NCBI GenBank assembly: GCA_949358305.1
Contig: OX442315.1
Location: 29,228,427-29,292,426 of the forward strand
Direction of reading: 5' to 3'
DNA length: 64,000 nt
From: Strigamia acuminata
Lineage: Eukaryota > Arthropoda > Chilopoda > Geophilomorpha > Linotaeniidae
Shown here piece after piece: positions 62,844-64,000 of this stretch; position 1 is the first letter of the stretch, and the number at the start of each line of letters is the position of its first letter. The position numbers were made by a program, and so were the translations under genes. The notes beneath the pieces are model-generated. The model was given only the letters and a program-made list of their open reading frames with translations. It searched no databases and had not been told where the DNA came from.

Positions 62844-63445
62844 ACCATAATCCATGTGGGTTGCCTCACTTTTCCTTTTATTAATTCCCCACTTCCTCCA
62901 GCTTGGGCCACATTCATCCAAGACAAAATCTAACTCTTCAATTTCCCCATTCAGTACGCAACATGTCCTGTCGTCATGGCAACTCCCACCATCAAAATAT
63001 CTTATTCGCGTCCACTCAATTTTCTCTTTGCATACACATTAAATCTGGAACAAATTAAAACCCCAAAACAAGTTTCCTCCATTTGTTTTGTTTTTTTTAT
63101 ATCAACTTTTTTATATTATTACGCAATTTTTCTTTTCATTACATTTTTTATCACAGCCCTTTAAATTTTAATTAGGCTTAACCAAGAATCCTATTTTTTT
63201 TTTTAATTAAAAAAAAAAGAAAGGAAAAAAAATTGTAAGATTTTCTGACACTTCATTTCTTAAATCCACACTTAAATATTAATGTTGTGTCAGCGTGTTA
63301 TCTCCAAACTTATTACACACTCAAAGGATAATTGAATATTTCCAAGTATAATTTCCTACCAAAACCTGACAACATCAATTTCAAAAGTTCCTGCAATTTT
63401 TTTTTTTTAATTTTAACCCGTGTAACTCACAGAGAATCAAAAGTG

Positions 63446-63482
63446 GAGAACGAGAGCGAGAGAGAGAAGAGCGAAAGAGAGT
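63446..63482 (+). repeat. GA-rich tract
   Basis: Imperfect GAGAGCGAGAGAGA-type run. Confidence 0.75.
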
Positions 63483-64000
63483 AAAAGCTAATTATGCAAG
63501 ATTTCAATTAGGGCTTGCACTTTCTCTGTCTACTCAAATGAAGATGTCTTAAAATGAAAATCCATTTCAAATGAACTGGAATTAAAAAGTAGAAAAGCAA
63601 ATTCCGAAAGTGTTCATTAATTCCGCAAATTCACTCACAAATAATGAATGTTAAATCAAGAACTCCCATTCGCTTGTCTCTTAATTTCTCTATACATTAC
63701 GTATTCAAATCCTTTGACTGTGACCTTTTTTCCGTAATGAATTCTTAATTTTCATCATTTCTCGAAAATAAATAAATATTTAAAACCCGAACATTTTTTT
63801 CATCTTTCCAAATTTCCACCAAAAATTTTACTTTTCAAATTTTTAAACATTAAAAAAAAAATCAACGAAATTGTCACTACTCACCTTGCAAACATCAATT
63901 ATCACTTATTAACCATTTGGCTTTTATCCCTTTGATTAATCCTAACTCGCCGTCAAAATAATTTCATCTCCATTCCTGATCCTTCATGTTATGTTTCACA

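Larger units (their letters stand above)
52742..64000. other. Upstream region without supported genes
   Basis: A+T-rich DNA upstream of the plexin start. It contains microsatellites (57241, 60066, 60321, 63446), one CTCF-like core (57845), YY1-like cores (53566, 57724), X-box-like sites (62830, 62970) and the candidate exon at 59.7 kb. Longer frames, such as those at 53271-53525 and 60682-61107, are low-complexity or unrecognisable. It may be intergenic or part of a long 5'-UTR intron. Confidence 0.5.

Noticed and set aside
1-64000. tRNA, rRNA, CRISPR array, bacterial operon or integrated virus
   Set aside because: No cloverleaf with A/B boxes, no rRNA-like tract, no regularly spaced direct repeats with unique spacers and no viral or transposase domain was seen. 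The intron-split animal gene excludes a prokaryotic reading.

Overview
The window is A+T-rich animal genomic DNA dominated by one protein-coding gene on the minus strand: the 5' (N-terminal) part of a plexin, closest in features to plexin A, the transmembrane receptor for semaphorins. Nine coding exons can be joined without a frame break through canonical GT-AG introns: 47976-49121, 37432-37614, 15990-16118, 6883-6983, 4068-4197, 3045-3213, 2894-2987, 2718-2832 and 665-799. Together they give about 734 residues: signal peptide, a complete sema domain, the first PSI domain, the segment between the PSI domains, the second PSI domain and the start of the following ectodomain region. The rest (further IPT/TIG repeats, third PSI, transmembrane helix, cytoplasmic GAP domain) must lie beyond the left edge. 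Intron-rich structure, long introns with simple repeats and the plexin wording suggest a protostome, probably an arthropod; the species cannot be fixed from the sequence.

Layout in transcription order (right to left): 64.0-49.2 kb is upstream or 5'-UTR-intron DNA with no convincing protein gene but two CpG-richer islands (about 52.1-52.75 kb and 59.5-59.8 kb), each with a good minus-strand splice donor, so either could hold the first non-coding exon. The start-codon exon begins at an acceptor at 49151 and carries most of the sema domain. Introns of about 10.4, 21.3 and 9.0 kb follow, then a compact 3' cluster in which introns drop to 2.7 kb, 0.85 kb, 57 bp, 61 bp and 1.9 kb. Intron lengths thus range from 57 bp to 21 kb within one gene.

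The long introns hold no second gene that I can support. They hold microsatellites, a short tandem array, several inverted repeats (the best a 48-bp arm pair at 40958-41005 / 41274-41321) and, most notably, many copies of three motif types known as transcription-factor or architectural sites: RFX X-box near-palindromes, YY1/Pho-like ATGGC cores and CTCF-like cores. I read these as candidate cis-regulatory content of a developmental guidance-receptor gene. That reading rests on motif recognition and has not been tested. A possible 33-bp in-frame micro-exon lies at 431-463.
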